16,299 bases of DNA from an uncultured Christensenella sp. (GTDB lineage Bacteria > Bacillota > Clostridia > Christensenellales > Borkfalkiaceae): positions 1 to 16,299 of the forward strand of contig CAJTRW010000036.1 in NCBI GenBank assembly GCA_910578765.1, written 5' to 3'. This document shows positions 1 to 6,293 of this stretch, one piece after another. The translations under genes and the position numbers were made by a program. Below the pieces are notes generated by a model. It searched no databases. It was not told where the DNA came from and saw only the letters and a program-made list of their open reading frames with translations. The first letter of the stretch is position 1. Each line of letters begins with the position of its first letter.

Positions 1-49
1 AATTAATTTAATATTATATTTATGTTACAAATCAATTCGACCTTTTTTT

Positions 50-117
50 GCAGAGATGGCGGAGTGGTAAGCTCTTTGAGCTTCGATACGACGAAAGCCG
101 CGTTCGCCCACTCTCTG
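50..117 (+). pseudogene. tRNA-Ser 5' remnant (decayed tRNA gene)
   Basis: Bases 50-68 are identical over 19 nt to the first 19 nt of the intact tRNA-Ser at 138-156 (acceptor strand GCAGAGA plus the start of the D arm). The similarity then stops. A TCTCTG at 112-117 could still close six acceptor pairs, but there is no canonical anticodon or T arm between; instead there is an unrelated hairpin (AAGCTC-TTT-GAGCTT, 69-83). I read it as a decayed or partly duplicated tRNA-Ser gene. The duplication is seen directly; its origin is inference. Confidence 0.6.
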
Positions 118-137
118 TTTAAATTTAATATAACTAT

Positions 138-227
138 GCAGAGATGGCGGAGTGGTCGAACGCGCACGACTCGAAATCGTGTTACGTAGGAATACGTACG
201 GGGGTTCAAATCCCTCTCTCTGCGCCA
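138..227 (+). tRNA. tRNA-Ser (anticodon CGA)
   Basis: A complete class II tRNA. The acceptor GCAGAGA (138-144) pairs with TCTCTGC (217-223), followed by discriminator G224 and an encoded CCA. The anticodon stem CACGA/TCGTG (165-169/177-181) encloses loop CTCGAAA, giving anticodon CGA (172-174), which reads the serine codon UCG. A long variable arm (about 182-199) is typical of serine tRNAs. The T arm GGGGG-TTCAAAT-CCCTC (200-216) has one G-U pair. A hairpin terminator follows directly. No convincing promoter is visible close upstream: a TATAAC at 129-134 lies too near the mature 5' end to place a start site before it. Confidence 0.95.
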
Positions 228-271
228 AGAAGGACGTAAGTTGAATACTATCAACTTGCGTTCTTAGTTTT
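228..271 (+). terminator. Rho-independent terminator after tRNA-Ser
   Basis: The arm ACGTAAGTTGA (about 234-244) pairs with TCAACTTGCGT (251-261) over 11 bp including one G-U, with loop ATACTA. AAGAA/TTCTT extends the stem outwards across a small bulge, and a short T-rich tail (TTAGTTTT) follows. Confidence 0.75.
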
Positions 272-286
272 GTGGAGAGAATTAAA

Positions 287-517
287 ATGGATAAAAAATT
301 TTGCAGAAACTTGAAAAATGTAAGAAAAAGCGTTTATATGACGCAAAAACAAGTTGCCGCGCAACTGCATGTTATTGAAAGTTGCTATGCAAACTGGGAA
401 CAAGGTAGAACCGAACCCAACATCGGAATGCTCAGAAAACTGGGGACAATTCTCAACGTAAGCATTGACGAACTGATTAACGGCGATACAGGATATTTCG
501 ATAACGTAATACAATAA
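287..517 (+). CDS. Small XRE/Cro-CI family helix-turn-helix regulator
   Basis: A 76-residue protein that is almost entirely one Cro/CI-type HTH domain. Residues 19-40 carry the HTH pattern (MTQKQVAAQL ... WEQGRTEP), followed by the usual MLRKLGTILNVSIDELI helix that closes this fold. It should bind DNA as a dimer and act as a repressor or activator; the target cannot be read from the sequence. I chose ATG 287 over the in-frame GTG at 272 because GGAGAG lies 9 nt upstream of 287 and the domain begins right after it. It sits alone just after the tRNA-Ser terminator. No integrase or antitoxin partner is present, so a phage or toxin-antitoxin role is not supported, although solitary XRE regulators beside tRNA genes are often leftovers of integrated elements. 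Confidence 0.85.
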   Translation: MDKKFCRNLKNVRKSVYMTQKQVAAQLHVIESCYANWEQGRTEPNIGMLRKLGTILNVSIDELINGDTGYFDNVIQ

Positions 518-565
518 AGTTAAAATAATAAAAAATTAATAAAATTCAATTTAAGGAGTGTAACC

Positions 566-937
566 ATGAAAACCGTCCACACAGAAAATGCCCCCGCAGC
601 TATAGGTCCCTACTCTCAAGCAAAAATAAGCGGAAGCTTTGTTTTTACTTCGGGGCAAATTCCCGTAAACCCCTCCACTTCCGCCGTCGAACAAACAACA
701 ATAGAAGGACAGACAAAGCAAGTTTGCGAAAATATTATTGCCGTTCTCGACGCAGCGGGAACCTCCATAGACAAAGTAATTAAAACAGTATGTTTTATTA
801 CGGATATGGCTGATTTTACGGCTTTCAACGGCGTTTACGAAAAGTATTTCACTTCCAAACCGGCACGTAGTTGCGTGGCGGTAAAGTCGCTGCCGAAAAA
901 TGTTTTAGTTGAAATAGAAGCTGTTGCCGAATTATAA
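566..937 (+). CDS. ridA: RidA/YjgF/UK114 family 2-iminobutanoate/2-iminopropanoate deaminase
   Basis: The 123-residue length is normal for this family of small trimeric cytosolic enzymes. They hydrolyse reactive enamine/imine intermediates released by PLP-dependent dehydratases such as threonine dehydratase, protecting PLP enzymes from damage. Family signatures are all present: AAIGPYSQA near residues 11-19, FTSGQIP near 27-33, and the C-terminal RSCVAVKSLPKNVLVEIEAVA block, with the imine-binding Arg at 101 and the conserved Glu residues at 116 and 118. A strong AAGGAG lies 9 nt before ATG 566. No threonine dehydratase gene is nearby, so the metabolic partner is unknown. The 48 nt between the HTH gene and this one hold no clear terminator, so the two may share a transcript. 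Confidence 0.93.
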   Translation: MKTVHTENAPAAIGPYSQAKISGSFVFTSGQIPVNPSTSAVEQTTIEGQTKQVCENIIAVLDAAGTSIDKVIKTVCFITDMADFTAFNGVYEKYFTSKPARSCVAVKSLPKNVLVEIEAVAEL

Positions 938-954
938 ATTAAGCACTTTATTTG

Positions 955-983
955 TTGACTAATCAATAATTATTTTGTATAAT
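955..983 (+). promoter_or_regulatory. Near-consensus sigma-A promoter of the DegV gene
   Basis: TTGACT (955-960), a 17-nt spacer, then TATAAT (978-983). Transcription should start near 990, leaving a leader of about 15 nt that is little more than the ribosome binding site AAGGAG. Confidence 0.85.
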
Positions 984-1004
984 AAAATTACTAAGGAGAA
1001 AATT

Positions 1005-1877
1005 ATGAAAACGGCAATTGTAACTGACAGTAACAGCGGCATCACTCAAAAAGAAGCTGAACAAATGGGCATTTCGGTAGTTCCTATGCCTGTTTTAATA
1101 GACGGGGAACTTTATTACGAAGATATAACTTTGACGCAAGAACAGTTTTATCAAAAACTGAAAAGCGACGCTCAGGTATCCACCTCTCAGCCCAACCCCA
1201 TAGACGTAGGCGACATTTGGGACAAAGTTTTAAAAGATTACGACGAGCTTGTCTATATACCTATGTCAAGCGGGCTTTCCGAAACGTGCAACACTCTTTC
1301 ACACTATGCGGAGACCGAAGAAAGATTCAAAAATAAAGTTTTCGTGGTAGACAACCAAAGAATTTCCATTACCCAAAGGCAAAGCGTTATTGACGGCTTA
1401 GAGCTTGCGAAGGATGGCAAATCGGGTAAAGAGATTGCGGAATGGCTTTTAAACACCAAAATGACGTCAAGCATATATATTATGGTCGACACGCTTAAAT
1501 ACTTAAAAAAGGGCGGCAGACTTACGCCTGCCGTGGCAATGATTGGCACCCTTCTTAAAATAAAACCAGTTTTACAAATTCAAGGTTTTAAGCTTGACCA
1601 GTACGCCAAGGTAAGGAAGCTTGCCGACGCAAAAACTACCATGATCAACGCAATAAAAAAGGACCTTGAAACAAGGTTTAAAGACCAAGTTGCCGCAGGC
1701 AAAATGCAGCTTGCTATTGCCCACACCGAAAATTTCGAAGAAGCGAAAAAGTTTAAGGAAGAAATAAACGACGCAATTCCTAATTTGGAAGTGAAATATG
1801 TGGACCCCCTCTCGCTAAGCGTTTCCTGTCATATAGGCCCCGGCGCGCTTGCGGTTGCTTGTATGATTAAATATTGA
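1005..1877 (+). CDS. DegV family protein (fatty-acid-binding, FakB-like)
   Basis: A 290-residue cytosolic protein. DegV/FakB proteins hold one long-chain fatty acid and, with the kinase FakA, present it for phosphorylation so that exogenous fatty acids enter phospholipid synthesis. Motifs in order: N-terminal IVTDSNSGI (5-13), TSQP (60-63), the MSSGLSET loop (87-94) that binds the carboxylate in this family, LKYLKKGGRLTP (164-175), GTLLKIKPVL (181-190), and HIGPGALAV near the C-terminus. I start at ATG 1005, not 975, because AAGGAG lies just upstream of 1005 and the promoter -10 box overlaps the 975 start region. No fakA gene is in the window, so the ligand and partner are inferred from the family. 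Confidence 0.92.
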   Translation: MKTAIVTDSNSGITQKEAEQMGISVVPMPVLIDGELYYEDITLTQEQFYQKLKSDAQVSTSQPNPIDVGDIWDKVLKDYDELVYIPMSSGLSETCNTLSHYAETEERFKNKVFVVDNQRISITQRQSVIDGLELAKDGKSGKEIAEWLLNTKMTSSIYIMVDTLKYLKKGGRLTPAVAMIGTLLKIKPVLQIQGFKLDQYAKVRKLADAKTTMINAIKKDLETRFKDQVAAGKMQLAIAHTENFEEAKKFKEEINDAIPNLEVKYVDPLSLSVSCHIGPGALAVACMIKY

Positions 1878-1886
1878 TATTAAAAC

Positions 1887-1916
1887 AACACGGGGCTAAA
1901 CACCTCGTGTTTTTTA
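1887..1916 (+). terminator. Terminator after the DegV gene
   Basis: AACACGGGG (1887-1895) pairs with CCTCGTGTT (1903-1911) over 9 bp with one G-U, then a run of T. The stop codon of the convergent membrane protein gene (1914-1916) lies in the T-run, so the two genes end at the same place. Confidence 0.85.
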
Positions 1917-2687
1917 TAATAAGGTTTTATAAGTTTTTTCTACTTTAAACGTACTGTTATAGATAAGCCCAATGACAAAACAACACATCATTGCGTAGCA
2001 CCACAACAAAAATATTATAAGCGAAGCTATTTTACCGTAGAGTCGTTCGGGGTCGGCAAACTGAACATATACAGTAAAGCCTATTAAAAAAATAATCCAT
2101 AATCCGATTGTCAAAAGACTGCCGGGCACCATATCTTCCGCTTTTAACTTATACGGACAGGCAAAAATATTAAGTACGAGTATTGTCGCAAATGCGGTCG
2201 CCGTCAAAAAGATATATGAAACCGTGTCGGAAATATAAAAAGGCAAAAACTCGTCAAGTATCCACTTCCCCGTTACGGCAATTCCCGCAGTAACAGCTAT
2301 AAGCACAACCGCCAATATTATCAAAAACATAGATACAAGCCTTAACTTGATGCCGTGCTTATTTCTTTCTGAAGCGTATACGATTTCGCCGCTGCGCCTT
2401 AAATGATAAAAAAAATTAGCGGAAGAATACAGTGTTGTAACAAGAAAGACTATTCCTGCGCCGCTTGCGGCGTTTTCCGCAGAATCTTTCAAATAACGCA
2501 ATACCGGACTTACGCTTTCAAATAATTCGTTTGATAAAAATCTTTCAAAATCTATGCTTCCGAAAACAATAGTAAGCCATAAAATAAACGGCGCAATGCT
2601 CATCAATAAAAAATAAACAAGCGTGCCCGCTATCGTGGAAAAGCGTTTATCCGAAAAAAGTTTGACTACGTCGATTAATTTACCCAT
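1914..2687 (-). CDS. YihY/virulence factor BrkB family membrane protein
   Basis: A 257-residue integral membrane protein with about six hydrophobic helices. It begins MGKLIDVVKLF and continues with STIAGTLVYFLLMSIAPFILW, matching the start of the YihY/UPF0761 family, where an amphipathic N-terminus precedes helix 1. The family was once annotated as ribonuclease BN, which was a misassignment; its biochemical role remains unclear and export or envelope functions have been proposed. The open frame extends upstream to 2960, but that part runs through the preceding terminator and overlaps the Cys-rich gene in another frame, and does not look like protein, so I reject it. No Shine-Dalgarno sequence precedes ATG 2687; only AT-rich sequence is there. 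Expression may come from a poorly visible promoter or from read-through. Confidence 0.85.
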   Translation of the reverse strand: MGKLIDVVKLFSDKRFSTIAGTLVYFLLMSIAPFILWLTIVFGSIDFERFLSNELFESVSPVLRYLKDSAENAASGAGIVFLVTTLYSSANFFYHLRRSGEIVYASERNKHGIKLRLVSMFLIILAVVLIAVTAGIAVTGKWILDEFLPFYISDTVSYIFLTATAFATILVLNIFACPYKLKAEDMVPGSLLTIGLWIIFLIGFTVYVQFADPERLYGKIASLIIFLLWCYAMMCCFVIGLIYNSTFKVEKTYKTLL

Positions 2688-2705
2688 ACAAATATTATTA
2701 GCTAT

Positions 2706-2741
2706 TTCAAAAAAAATTAAGGGTATCCGTAAAGGATACCC
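2706..2741 (-). terminator. Terminator after the Cys-rich protein gene
   Basis: On the minus strand GGGTATCC (2741-2734), loop TTTAC and GGATACCC (2728-2721) form an 8-bp perfect stem followed by TTAATTTTTTTT. It separates the Cys-rich gene from the YihY-type gene. Confidence 0.85.
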
Positions 2742-2751
2742 TGTTTCATTT

Positions 2752-3090
2752 TCAGTCGTTACAGTTACAGCAATTACAGCGGTGGCATCTGTTGCAGCAA
2801 TTATTGTGCCTGCAGCACGATCTCGCGAATCCGTCCGAACCGCAACCGCATGTATTGTACAATCCGTATTGTCTTGCATAATATTCGTCGAAGTATCCGC
2901 AACCGTTAGTTTCATTGCAATCCGCCGATACGTTTGAAGCGGTGTTAAATAAATTTCCACAGCCGCACCTGTTGCAGTGACAGCCGCACCTGTTGCATCC
3001 GCAATTATTGCACTGATTGCCGAAAAGGAAAGTAAACAGACTGTTGCAACCGCAGTTTCTGTTGCAATTATTATTACAGTTATAACACAT
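2752..3090 (-). CDS. Cysteine/asparagine-rich small protein of unknown function
   Basis: 112 residues, 26 of them Cys and many Asn. Two Cys-dense blocks lie at about residues 2-46 (repeats such as CNNC, CGC and CNRCGC) and 80-110 (CGC, CC, CC, CNRCHRC, CC), separated by a less unusual stretch with NETNGCGYFDEYYARQYG. There is no signal peptide or membrane helix. Bases 2959-2976 and 2980-2997 are an exact 18-nt repeat at 21-nt spacing, encoding two CNRCGC heptads, so the gene has grown by tandem duplication. That the frame is real is supported by AAGGA 11 nt upstream of the ATG and a strong terminator just after the stop. A TATAAT at 3157-3152 is a possible -10 box without a clear -35. It could be a metal-binding (metallothionein-like) protein or a disulfide-crosslinked spore or coat component; the sequence does not decide. 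I recognise no named family. Confidence 0.75.
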   Translation of the reverse strand: MCYNCNNNCNRNCGCNSLFTFLFGNQCNNCGCNRCGCHCNRCGCGNLFNTASNVSADCNETNGCGYFDEYYARQYGLYNTCGCGSDGFARSCCRHNNCCNRCHRCNCCNCND

Positions 3091-3154
3091 TAGTACATTC
3101 GTCCTTCTTTCTTAAGTTTGGAGTAAAGGTTTTCCCCCTTGCCCATATTCCATT

Positions 3155-3192
3155 ATATGAAAAGGCACGGGCGAATTGTTTCGTCCGTGCCT
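3155..3192 (-). terminator. Terminator after rubrerythrin
   Basis: AGGCACGGACGAA (minus, 3192-3180) pairs with TTCGCCCGTGCCT (3175-3163) over 13 bp with one G-U and loop ACAA, followed by TTTCATATAAT. It lies 18 bases past the rubrerythrin stop codon. Confidence 0.85.
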
Positions 3193-3210
3193 AATTTTAT
3201 TATTTAATAT

Positions 3211-3738
3211 TTAATTGAAATATCTTTTCAGGAGACCCGCAAAGCCTGCGCCGTGTCTTGCTTCGTCCTTCGCCATTTCATGAACGGTATCATGAATTGC
3301 GTCGAATCCGAGCTGTTTTGCGCGCTTTGCAATTGCCAACTTACCGTCGCAAGCGCCGGACTCGGCTGCCGCCCTGAGTTCGAGATTTTTCTTTGTGGAA
3401 GGCGTAACGACTTCCCCTAAAAGCTCGGCAAACTTAGCCGCATGCTCGGCTTCTTCAAACGCATAGCGCTTATAAGCTTCGGCAACCTCGGGATAACCTT
3501 CTCTGTCGGCTACGCGCGCCATGGCAAGATACATTCCCACTTCCGTACATTCGCCGGAAAAATGAGCTTTAAGTCCTTCCAAGAGTTCCTTGTCGTCTAC
3601 TTTGCCTTCACCTACAACATGCTCGCACGCATAAGCGGCTTTTTCCGAAGAAACGGGCGTAAATTTCGTCGCCTTGCATACGGGGCAGACATTTACGTCA
3701 TCTTCTACTATTTCACCGCAAACAGCACATTTTTTCAT
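3211..3738 (-). CDS. Reverse rubrerythrin (N-terminal rubredoxin domain, ferritin-like diiron domain)
   Basis: 175 residues. Residues 1-25 hold a rubredoxin-like Fe(SCys)4 site (C4, C7, C18, C21), and residues 50-175 a ferritin-like diiron domain with ligand motifs SGECTE (61-66), EEAEHAAKF (95-103), ELRAAAESG (120-128) and KDEARHGAGF (157-166). Ordinary rubrerythrin has rubredoxin at the C-terminus; this inverted order is that of the clostridial reverse rubrerythrins, which act as NAD(P)H-dependent peroxidases and oxygen reductases through a rubredoxin reductase. It is cytosolic and protects an anaerobe from peroxide and oxygen. ATG 3738 has AAGGAG upstream and its own promoter. It is monocistronic, with a strong terminator. 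No PerR box was identified. Confidence 0.93.
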   Translation of the reverse strand: MKKCAVCGEIVEDDVNVCPVCKATKFTPVSSEKAAYACEHVVGEGKVDDKELLEGLKAHFSGECTEVGMYLAMARVADREGYPEVAEAYKRYAFEEAEHAAKFAELLGEVVTPSTKKNLELRAAAESGACDGKLAIAKRAKQLGFDAIHDTVHEMAKDEARHGAGFAGLLKRYFN

Positions 3739-3777
3739 AATTTAAACTCCTTAAAACATTTTAAATTTGGTATATTG

Positions 3778-3806
3778 ATTATATCATAACAAAATTTCAA
3801 TTACAA
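3778..3806 (-). promoter_or_regulatory. Promoter of rubrerythrin
   Basis: On the minus strand TTGTAA (3806-3801), a 17-nt spacer, then an extended -10 box TGATATAAT whose TATAAT is at 3783-3778. The leader to ATG 3738 is about 33 nt. Confidence 0.7.
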
Positions 3807-3833
3807 TTACTTTTCCATATTTTCCCAAAAAAT

Positions 3834-4481
3834 TTAACTTTTCAACACAATATTTTTTAGCTCCTCAAAACTGTGTGCAAACAATTCCGCACCCGCCTCT
3901 TTAAGTTGCTTTTCCGTACGGAACCCCCACAAAACCGAAATGCAGCTTATGCCCGCGGCACGCGCCGTCTCAACGTCGGTTTCACCGTCGCCAACAAACA
4001 GACATTCTTCTTTTTTTAAACCGAATTCGTCAATTATACTTAGCGTCGACGCGGGATCCGGCTTTAAAGGGAAAGCGTCGGTCTGTCCGTACAATTTAAA
4101 AAAACCGAACCGTGCAAGATACTGCGTATAAACGCCGGCGGCGGCTTTTTGAGGTTTGTTGGTAACAATGGCAAGCTTTATGCGCTTACCGATAAAATAC
4201 TCAAGTATCTCCGCCTCATTCGGATACAGCTTTGTAAGACTGTTGTCGCAGGCGGCAAAGTTTTCGGTAAAATCGTTATAAACCTTTTCAATCAGTCCAC
4301 GGTTGTCACCCACGGCACGCTCTATAAGGCGGCGCGCGCCGTTACCCACGTACTCCATGGTCTTTTCAAGAGAAAGTTCGGGTAATCCGAATTTTTTCAG
4401 ACTGCAATTAAGTACACTGCAAATATCACCCGAAGTATCTAAAAGCGTGCCGTCTAAATCGAAAATTATTAACTTTATCAT
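3834..4481 (-). CDS. gph: HAD-superfamily hydrolase, phosphoglycolate phosphatase-like
   Basis: 215 residues with all four HAD motifs: DLDGT (8-12, nucleophile Asp 8 and acid/base Asp 10), TNK (107-109), K140 in LKPDPAS, and GDGETD (164-169). An alpha-helical C1-type cap lies at about residues 18-85. Phosphoglycolate phosphatase and PpaX-type pyrophosphatase share this layout, so the substrate (2-phosphoglycolate or another small phosphate ester) is an inference. The start codon follows the argS stop codon with no gap (TAA-ATG), so translation is almost certainly coupled to argS and both come from the argS promoter. No hairpin terminator is visible after the stop. Confidence 0.85.
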   Translation of the reverse strand: MIKLIIFDLDGTLLDTSGDICSVLNCSLKKFGLPELSLEKTMEYVGNGARRLIERAVGDNRGLIEKVYNDFTENFAACDNSLTKLYPNEAEILEYFIGKRIKLAIVTNKPQKAAAGVYTQYLARFGFFKLYGQTDAFPLKPDPASTLSIIDEFGLKKEECLFVGDGETDVETARAAGISCISVLWGFRTEKQLKEAGAELFAHSFEELKNIVLKS

Positions 4482-6164
4482 TTACATTTTATCCGGCACG
4501 CCTATTCCGAGAATAGAAAGCGAGTTTTTCAACGTCTGTAAAGTAGCGCTTGTCAGCGATAACCTGAACTGCCGCGATTTTTCGTCCTCAGCCGCAAGTA
4601 TCTTACAATCTATATAAAATTTATTGAATTTCTGAGCCAAATCGACGGCAAACCTTGCAATATAGCTCGGCTCGTATTTATCGGCGGCTTCCGCCAGAAT
4701 TTCGGGAAACTGCGCCAATTGTTTTACAAGCTCGAACTCTGCAGTATTGGGTTCGTAATTTTCGGGTAAGCTTCCTCCTGTCATACTTTTCGACAGTACG
4801 GAATTTGCACGCGCGCATGTATACTGCACGTATACGCTTGTCTCCCCCTCGAAGCTTAAAACTTTGTCATAAGAAAATACAATATCCTTAATTTTATTAT
4901 TGTACAATGCGCCGAAAATTACAGCACCCAAACCGACTTTTTCGGCAATTTCTTTTTTATTTTCCAGCTCGGGATTTTTTTCGTTTATTATGATATAGGC
5001 TTTATCGATACATTTGCTTATAACGTCCTCCAACCAAACGACTTTGCCTTTACGCGTCGACATTGCGCCGTCTTCCAAGGACACCATACCGTAAGCAACG
5101 TGCACAAGGTCGCTTGCCCAGTCTTTACCCATAAGCTCCAAAACCTTAAATACCTGCTTAAAATGCAAATTTTGCTGATAAGCAACCACATAAAGGCATT
5201 TATAAAAATCATAAGTGTTTTTGCGGTAAATCGCCGCTGCCAAATCTCTTGTAGCGTACAACGAAGCACCGTCCGAGCGCAGAATCAGACAGGGCGGCAT
5301 ACCGAATTTTTCAAGGTCGACTATCTTTGCGCCTTCGCTTGTTTCAAGAAGGCGTTTTTCTTCTAGCTCGTCAATAACGGGCTGCATTTTGTCGGAGTAA
5401 AATCTTTCTCCGGCATAACTGTCGAAAGTTATATTCAGCTTTTTGTAAATAGCGTTCACATAATCCATTGTAAGCGCTTTAAACCACTCGAAAAGGGCGT
5501 TCGCTTCCTCATCTCCGCTTTCTATAAGTTTAAAGTATTCGCGCGCCTCTGCCTGCATATCTTCGTCCGCCTCGTTATTAAAGCGGACGTACAAATCGTT
5601 TATGGCATGAATACCGCCGGACTCCACTTCTTCTTTGTTTCCCCAATGCTTGTAAGCGCATATAAGCTTACCGAACTGTGTCCCGTAATCGCCCAAATGA
5701 TTAATACCCACAACGTTATAGCCCAAAAACTTAAAAAGCTTATAGAGCGCGCCGCCTATTACCGTAGTCGACAAATGCCCGATATGAAAGGGCTTTGCGA
5801 TATTGACCGACGAGTAATCGATACAAATTGTTTTACCGTTTCCGACGACGGACGAACCGAATTTATCCTTACGGTTCTCTATTTCGCTTATTACCGTTTT
5901 TGCAAACTCATAGCGGTTGACTTTGAAATTTAAGTAACCGTTCACAGCGGAAACTTCCGTTATAACTTTGTCAACATTAAAGGCAGACTTTAATTCTTCG
6001 GCTATCACCGCGGGACTTTTTCTGAAAATTTTCGCAAATTTGAAGCACGGCAAAGCAAAGTCGCCCATTTGCGTGTCGGGCGGAAGCGTCACCGACGAAT
6101 ATATTTCGTCGGCGCTGACGCCGTCTATTTTAATTTTTTCCGCTATATACCTTTTATAATCCAT
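4482..6164 (-). CDS. argS: Arginyl-tRNA synthetase
   Basis: 560 residues, a normal length. It charges tRNA-Arg with arginine using ATP in the cytosol. In order: the N-terminal Add-1 domain that contacts the tRNA D-loop (about 1-85), a class I Rossmann catalytic core with SSVNIAKPFHIGH (118-130), where HIGH at 127-130 is the ATP-binding signature, GDYGTQFGKL (158-167), and MSTRKG (368-373), which takes the place of KMSKS as is common in ArgRS. The C-terminal DALR anticodon-binding domain, rich in helices, covers about 440-560. AAGGAAA lies upstream of ATG 6164. It is the first gene of a two-gene operon with the HAD phosphatase. Confidence 0.97.
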   Translation of the reverse strand: MDYKRYIAEKIKIDGVSADEIYSSVTLPPDTQMGDFALPCFKFAKIFRKSPAVIAEELKSAFNVDKVITEVSAVNGYLNFKVNRYEFAKTVISEIENRKDKFGSSVVGNGKTICIDYSSVNIAKPFHIGHLSTTVIGGALYKLFKFLGYNVVGINHLGDYGTQFGKLICAYKHWGNKEEVESGGIHAINDLYVRFNNEADEDMQAEAREYFKLIESGDEEANALFEWFKALTMDYVNAIYKKLNITFDSYAGERFYSDKMQPVIDELEEKRLLETSEGAKIVDLEKFGMPPCLILRSDGASLYATRDLAAAIYRKNTYDFYKCLYVVAYQQNLHFKQVFKVLELMGKDWASDLVHVAYGMVSLEDGAMSTRKGKVVWLEDVISKCIDKAYIIINEKNPELENKKEIAEKVGLGAVIFGALYNNKIKDIVFSYDKVLSFEGETSVYVQYTCARANSVLSKSMTGGSLPENYEPNTAEFELVKQLAQFPEILAEAADKYEPSYIARFAVDLAQKFNKFYIDCKILAAEDEKSRQFRLSLTSATLQTLKNSLSILGIGVPDKM

Positions 6165-6190
6165 TTTAGATTTCCTTACATTTTGAAATT

Positions 6191-6219
6191 ATTTTAACAC
6201 AAGAGTAAATTTTTGGCAA
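6191..6219 (-). promoter_or_regulatory. Promoter of argS-gph
   Basis: On the minus strand TTGCCA (6219-6214), a 17-nt spacer, then TAAAAT (6196-6191): five of six matches in each box. The leader to ATG 6164 is about 20 nt, too short for a T-box, so argS here does not appear to be T-box controlled. Confidence 0.75.
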
Positions 6220-6237
6220 CTTTACCGCATATTCGTT

Positions 6238-6265
6238 TTGATAATTTTAACGTTTATATTATAAT
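6238..6265 (+). promoter_or_regulatory. Promoter of ychF
   Basis: TTGATA (6238-6243), a 16-nt spacer, then TATAAT (6260-6265). It is divergent from the argS promoter; the two -35 boxes are about 18 bases apart. Confidence 0.7.
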
Positions 6266-6293
6266 TTAATAAAATAATCATGAGGCTGTTATT

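Noticed and set aside
3..254. Minus-strand open frames of 83 and 67 residues over the tRNA-Ser region
   Set aside because: The translated REGFEPPYVF type sequence is a well-known false product of serine tRNA genes read antisense; the tRNA explains the region fully.
2623..2937. Plus-strand open frame of 104 residues antisense to the Cys-rich gene
   Set aside because: No ribosome binding site, and its composition follows from the opposite-strand repeats and the terminator; it spans two minus-strand genes.
2688..2960. N-terminal extension of the YihY-type protein (91 extra residues)
   Set aside because: It runs through the terminator of the Cys-rich gene and overlaps that gene in another frame; the Thr/Ala/Val-rich translation is the frame-shifted Cys-rich repeats. 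The family start matches ATG 2687.
3442..3789. Plus-strand open frame of 115 residues antisense to rubrerythrin
   Set aside because: It lies opposite a complete rubrerythrin and its promoter; no start signals.
6165..6293. T-box leader before argS
   Set aside because: The promoter places the start only about 20 nt before the ATG; no specifier hairpin or T-box motif is present.
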